From the NCBI RefSeq assembly GCF_003573695.1, contig NC_039368.1, forward strand, positions 78,258,374-78,322,373: a stretch of 64,000 nt of DNA. The letters run 5' to 3'. The notes beneath the pieces were generated by a model. It had not been told where the DNA came from. It saw only the letters and a list, made by a program, of their open reading frames with translations, and did no database searches. This document shows positions 58,775-64,000 of the stretch, piece after piece. The stretch is from Papaver somniferum. Taxonomy: Eukaryota > Streptophyta > Magnoliopsida > Ranunculales > Papaveraceae. The position numbers and the translations under genes are program-made. The number at the start of each line of letters is the position of its first letter. Within the stretch, counting starts at the first letter, position 1.

Positions 58775-60779
58775 TGTTAGAGCATAGGTCGGTTGAACCC
58801 ACCAAGCGTTGATATGTCAAGTTTGGTTGTCATATTTTAGTGAATCAAAACTCATGTTAAGAGTCGCTTGATTATGTACTAGAGTAAACTTCGTATAGGT
58901 TAGCTTGAAAGTATTAGGATATGAGACTTTACAAGTATTGCTAAGACTTGAAGATGTGAAGAAGCAAGGAGCTACAACGACAATATCATCCTTCCATTTG
59001 AGGTTAGTGATATTTGACTTGAACTGTTTCAATCCCTAACGTATATTTCAAGTCGTGCATATTGAAAACGAAACTTCGAAGCATGATTGAACTCTAGATA
59101 GACATAGTATTAAGGAATACAATACGAGGTTTATTTCTTAACCATTAAACATTGTAGATAAGACATCGACATAATCGTTTAAAATGCTATTGTGATTATG
59201 TGTGGGTATGAGGTGAAGATTTCATCCTAAGGAACAATGTTTTACATGTGTTCTAAGGAAGTAATTTCATGAACTTGGTTTGTGAATCGAAAATGAAATC
59301 GCCAGGTGTTATTGGCATTGTTATTCATTGCATATCTTGTGAACAACCAATATGTGTGATTGATATAACCGTTCGTGACTTGTTTCTGTTCTTGGTAAAA
59401 CTATTCAAAAAGGACTGACTTATGTATTGGTATGACTTTTATTGGTGAAACCGATCTTAAGTAATCACCTGATATGGTATGATCGAGTTTGTGATTTTAT
59501 GTCTGACCAAATATGGGTAAAGGGGAGCCGACCCTAGTAATAGGTGCAGGATATCACAAAGGGGAATCGATCCTTGTATGAGGTGCAACAAGTTTATAGC
59601 AGAAAGGGGAACCGATCATATGGACATGTGCAACACGTTTTTAGGCAAAGGGGAACTGATCATATGAACATGTGCATCAAGTACAAGTTAGACACTATAT
59701 ATATGTGGGGAACCGATCCTAGTACCTAGTCAACCGAATTTTGGAAAGCTAGTGTGACTGTGCACAATACTCACATGGAGGTAGAACCGAAACTTGTTCT
59801 GGTAGAACCGTTACACCCATGATTTGTGATTGAATGTTCTTTGATCAATTACACAGTTCTTAAAAGTCAAATGAACCAATTCTAAACTTGTTTGGAAGTG
59901 TGGAAAATCGGTTTCAAGGTTGTAAGTATGAAAGAGGACTTACAAAGTAAGGATGTCGACATACTTTTAACACGTGCTGTGAAAGTTAATCTTTAATTGT
60001 TCAAAGTTAATCTTTAATTGTAAAAGAGGATCCAACTATTACTTTGGTAAGTTGGATCGGCATCAACACAATTATTTGGATTAAGTGTGTTGATTGAAAA
60101 ATCTTAACGATTACTTTGGTAATTGAACATAAGATACATCTAAGGACCCGACGAAGGAGTTTATGTTAAGATAAACAGAAGAGCCTTTGTCCGACTCATA
60201 TCACTTGGTTGAAGAAAGTTGATATCAAACAGATTTGTTGTTCCTTTACTGTTTGGAATACGAACCAAAGTTCCAAGTACGTGACTTAATCATAAGTTGG
60301 AGGCGTAGGAATACAGACAGAACTAGGTTAACTATAGGTTTAGTTGCTTGGTCTCAACTATACGAAGTTAGGTTATTTTGTATAGCGTCTTAATCCTGAG
60401 AGTACTCAATTTTGTACAAGGTCCCGGGAATTTTCTGCATTTGCGGTTTCCTAGTTAAAAAAATCTTGCTATGTCATTTACTTTTATTTTCCGCATTATA
60501 ATTGTTTTATTATAATTAAAGTAAATTACACAAAACCTTAATTTCTATTTACTTGATAAGTAATCCTATTGTGTTTGGTTAAGTCCAAACCTTTTTTATC
60601 AAGTAAACATACTTTGTTATTGTATTGTCTCGATCTCGTATCCGTAGACGATCACATGAACTGTGACCGATTAGTTGCATTGTCTCGACTCAGTCCATAG
60701 ACAATCACTTTCAGATAAAGGACTTATAGGTAGGAAAAGTTTTAGATTGAGGTATATTTGGGGTACCCTCGTATTTTCA
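58775..60779 (+). mobile_element. F2-family solo LTR inside the F1 5' LTR
   Basis: It is 2005 bp from TGTTAGAGCATAGGTCGG to CTCGTATTTTCA, flanked by AAAAT and AAAAC (one mismatch). Compared with the F2 copy at 42905-55772 it lacks roughly 0.8-0.9 kb in the middle, joined near 60010, where AGTTAATCTTTAATTG is duplicated. It sits within the palindrome array of its host LTR. Confidence 0.88.
59515..59745. repeat. GGGAACCGATCC array in F2 solo LTR 2
   Basis: Five copies near 59521, 59560, 59607, 59650 and 59706 have the core GGGGAACCGATC and different 3' letters. Between them the word GTGCAACA or GTGCATCA recurs. Confidence 0.8.
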
Positions 60780-61523
60780 AAAACTTCCGCCAGTATGCGT
60801 ACGGGTACGCATACTTATCTTGTCTCCTTCACCAATTTGGTATGCACACATAAGCATACACTTGGTTCTCGGTTTATGGATTTATACACTAATGTGCTAA
60901 CATATTATATATGCTTATATCCAAACATGGTTATATTCTCAACTCTTTATTTCAATCATTGAAACATTCTTCTATAATGATAATAGCCGTTTTCACACAC
61001 TATTAGCATCAAAGCAAGTTTCAAGATATTAAAATAATCATTATCAAAACATTCCAAGCCTACATCAAATGATTGTATCACACAAACCATGTAAGATGTT
61101 ATTTGACAATTTTCTCATGATATAAGATGAACTTGGTCGAAGCGAAAGATTACCAACATATATTTCGATAAATATGTAAGTGAGATATACTCAGCTCGAA
61201 ATATCAAATGTGTATAGAGAAAACTATACCGTAACATGACTTATATCTCAATATAGAAGATAATAGAAATAGACTTTCCAAGTAATAGATGAGTTCAAGT
61301 CTCCACATACCTTTTGTCGAAGAAGTTCCACAAGCTCCCCTTAGTAGTTCTTCGTCTTCAAAGGATGAACTCTGTGAAATCTAAGCTCAATTACACTATC
61401 TATTCCTAGTCCGAGACATCTATAAATAGGCTAGAAATCAAGACTTATAGTTTTGATCACTAACATTGACAAACATGCTTGAGATAGCAACGCATGCGAG
61501 TTCGACCGAGCAGTGCTCTAACA

Positions 61524-61701
61524 TTGTTAGTATAAGAAGTATGTATAATTTGAAAGCCATGTTTATATTCATTATGTGGGTGTTTTAAAATACTTTTCGA
61601 TAGTATAAAATTTATGAATATCTGTGGCATAGTTTGAGAGATATTTATTTCTAAATTTTACTAAATATTATCCATAAGGGTATAATTGTAAAAAAATATC
61701 A
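61524..61701. other. spacer between two F1-type LTRs
   Basis: This AT-rich stretch starts with the TTGTT target duplication. No further feature is seen. Confidence 0.5.
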
Positions 61702-63989
61702 TGAAAATGTGGGGAGTACCAATATACACCACCAACTTTTTCTTAAGCAACCTGTATGGACTAAACTCGAATTCAATTCCGAGAGTTCAACTTAATGAAT
61801 CTAAATCAAAGAATTATACGAAGAGCTTATATCTCTTTCTCTCGCAAACAGAAAGTTTATAGAACCAAATCCGTGGACCTGATTATGTGTGAGAGTACTT
61901 GGATGATCTAAAAAATCAATATCCAAGAATCAATCAAGTCGTATCCAACAAACAAGAATGGATATATCTACTTTGATTAATTTAACTGGAACCTGTGACA
62001 TTTAAATTATAAAGATAAAAAATATAATGCAGAAAAAGAAATAACACAAACACCATAAATTTTGTTAACAAGGAAACCCCAATTGCAGAAAATCCCAGGA
62101 CCTAGTCCATATTTGAACACCAAATTATAGCATACCATTAGAACTTCATACTGGAATGTAGTTGAGACCGAATCAAACCGTCACGGCAATTCAGTTACAG
62201 TTGCGCTCCTTACGCCTCTTGAATTGCAGTAGGACAGTGCACAAATTATTCGCTTAGATAACATCTTTATAGCCTAAGAGTTGCTTCAACTCAACTGAAG
62301 AATTTAAACCATCTTTCTCCCACGGATAATTCTATTTGTGATTTCCATTCTGATCAAAGATCAAAGTGACGTAGAAAATTGATTACGATAGACAAAGTTT
62401 AAAAAACCTCAAAATCCGGTCTTATGACTCCCGAAAAGCAGCCTAGATTATTATTCACCTCACAAGTCGAAACTTGTGGGATCACAAAGTCTAATATGAA
62501 GATACTTTGTTATTTCTATCTATCTTGTTTGAGTGAGTGACTCAACAATCAAAACAAGATCAGGATACTCAAACTATCAACATTACCTGGATTCACGAAT
62601 CCCCAGGTGAAGTCTTTTTAGTCGTTAAACCTCATAAGGGTTTGAAGGAGAGGATGACTCTAGTTTACAACTAGGAAACACAGGAATAATATCAGGGATT
62701 CAAAGATCCCAGCTGTTAGAGGTTTTCATTTTATAGACTTTTAAGGACAAGGTTGCTTTAGGTTTAAGCTAAGATAGATTTGGAACCAAGCAATCACCGT
62801 TAGATGAAAAACTTGACTTGATATTAACATAACAGAATATACACTCTGGTTAGGATGGACCGTAACCGAACCGTGTACAATGACTAGTTCATGTAGGTTA
62901 GCCGAAACTATCCAATTGAACGATAAGCTTAACCATTTTCATATAACACTTTGAGACTTTTCTTGAATCACACATATGATAAAAAAATGTCTAGATTGTG
63001 TTTTTAGAGAGTTGTTCAAATGCTGATTATCTCGTAGAAATAATATTGATGCATCTGAAAATATTCGATAGTGTAAGTACGTGTACTGTATCCATTTGTT
63101 AATGTCTTTGTCATAATACGTGTTCCGGGTATGGATAGCCTTAAGGAAAATAACGATTTCAGGAACTCACAGATCTTTTATGGTTTGTATATCGGGTATG
63201 CATACTGTTTTCGGTAGCAAAACCAACAAATCTTTTCCGTTTTTCATGTTGGGTATCCGTACCGTTCCTGGTTCACGAATCACAGACTTTTTGTGGCGTC
63301 GATACCGGATATGCGTACCACAAAGTCAGTGCCGAACTATAGCCGGTACGTGTACTGCGGATACGGACTTACAACAGTTCTCCCAGTATGTGAATTGGTA
63401 TGCATATGCAGATTAACAGTAGTTCTATCTCTCCCTAATAATCAATATGAAACATTCCCAAGTAACATCAATGACACATACCACTGTTCCAGGATATTTT
63501 CAAATGATTAAATCCTGAATCATAATTTAAGTCATGAACAATAACTTGTTCTTAACCAAATTCATCAAGTATGAACAAATGTTCTTAAGCTTATATAGTC
63601 ATATTTCGAGAAGATATTCAAGATAATTAAGCTTATATAGTCATATTTCGAGAAGATATTCAAGATAAACTTAACTCGAAATTTCTATTGTGCATGTACT
63701 GTCTAATTTAGTCATGCGACAATGTCTCAAAGATAGAAAGGTGAAAACTTGAGAAATAGGTGGTTCAATCTTCACTTACCTTTTGATATTGAAGTTCTCC
63801 AATGATCCTGTTGATCTTCGCCTTCAAATGGTTGGACGCAGTGATATCCGAATCTCAACTACACACTTCTATCCTAATCCGAGACTGACTAAATGTAGAT
63901 TAGAAATCAAGACACAGTTTTGACAACTAAATTTGACAACAAGCTCGAGAAAGAAATCCTTGTGAGTTCGACCGAGCAATGCTATAACA
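61702..63989 (-). mobile_element. divergent F1-type LTR
   Basis: The plus-strand start TGAAAATGTGGGGAGTACC and end CGAGCAATGCTATAACA are mutated forms of the F1 ends. The AACAAGGAAACCCCAATTGC block (about 62068) and the terminal 250 bp align loosely with F1. It lacks a primer binding site, a polypurine tract and matching target duplications. It may be an old solo LTR or the end of an element altered by rearrangement. Confidence 0.65.
63070..63410. repeat. GGTATGCATACC-type array in the divergent F1 LTR
   Basis: Words such as AAGTACGTGTACTG, CGGGTATGCATACTG, GGGTATCCGTACCG, CGGATATGCGTACC and CCGGTACGTGTACTGCGG repeat roughly every 40-60 bp. The position in the LTR is the same as in other copies, but the words have diverged. 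Confidence 0.7.
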
Positions 63990-64000
63990 TTTAAAAATAG

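Larger units (their letters stand above)
38126..61523 (-). mobile_element. F1 large non-autonomous LTR retroelement, nested host of three insertions
   Basis: The outer ends are plus-strand TGAAATTGCGG (38126) and GTGCTCTAACA (61523), flanked by the 5-bp duplication TTGTT at 38121-38125 and 61524-61528. In minus orientation the order is 5' LTR (61523-56997), primer binding site (56994-56984), ORF1, ORF2, polypurine tract (40646-40632) and 3' LTR (40631-38126). Without the inserts the element is about 8.5 kb, with 2.5-kb LTRs and a 3.5-kb internal region. No protease, integrase, reverse transcriptase or RNase H is present, so movement would need enzymes in trans. The inserts are an F2 solo LTR (42905-55772) containing an Athila element, and another F2 solo LTR (58775-60779). 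Confidence 0.88.
56997..61523 (-). repeat. 5' LTR of the F1 element, split by an F2 solo LTR
   Basis: The LTR parts are 56997-58774 and 60780-61523. Taking out the insert and one copy of its target duplication restores colinearity with 38126-40631. The two parts share the family palindromes, near 58597, 58689 and 60791. Confidence 0.92.

Noticed and set aside
61702..63989. The divergent LTR as the second LTR of the nested F1 element
   Set aside because: The nested element already has two LTRs with matching TTGTT duplications. This copy is far more divergent.

Overview
The window is nuclear DNA from a flowering plant, most likely a eudicot. It has spliced and intronless plant genes with plant-type architecture, long AT-rich spacers, and a repeat complement (hAT, Ty1/copia, Ty3/gypsy Athila-type, L1-type LINE, non-autonomous LTR elements) typical of a large plant genome. 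The repeat style reminds me of poppy-family (Papaveraceae) sequence. That is an impression only.

Left part (1-19.3 kb) is the gene-bearing part. A decayed autonomous-type hAT transposon (827-5343, minus) with a broken BED-finger transposase lies just upstream of a five-exon gene (6092-14153, plus). The exons sum to 1863 codons without a phase error. The product has two SANT domains and looks like the plant NCoR/SMRT-like corepressor POWERDRESS (PWR). After a spacer with a four-unit degenerate tandem repeat, an intronless L-type lectin receptor kinase of the clade VIII type follows (16780-19038, plus). Its ATG is preceded 2 bases upstream by a six-codon upstream ORF.

Middle part (19.3-38 kb) is a patchwork of fragments: copia pieces, two LINE remnants on opposite strands, a second hAT copy that carries an in-frame stop and is truncated, a plant-mobile-domain-like piece, a stranded piece of a subtilisin-like protease gene, and partial and solo LTRs of one recurring LTR family, here called F1.

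Right part (38.1-61.5 kb) resolves into one large F1 retroelement on the minus strand. It has matching 5-bp target duplications (TTGTT), 2.5-kb LTRs, an initiator-Met-type primer binding site and a polypurine tract. It carries no gag-pol, only two ORFs, one resembling the plant 'putative transposon protein' domain family. It is interrupted by two solo LTRs of a second family (F2), and one of those is itself interrupted by a complete 10.06-kb Athila-type gypsy element with a perfect ACCCG duplication. The nest is therefore three levels deep and was peeled apart by eye from target duplications. A further divergent F1-type LTR closes the window (61702-63989).

The points most worth a second look are: a 686-bp stretch of complete identity between the two F1 LTRs, whose flanks differ by about 6% (gene conversion or assembly artefact); arrays of GTAC-rich imperfect palindromes inside every F1 LTR, and an unrelated motif array in the matching zone of F2 LTRs; and, in the PWR-like gene, a 135-bp intron without stops, inside a repeat-rich region, whose retention would insert a hydrophobic segment.
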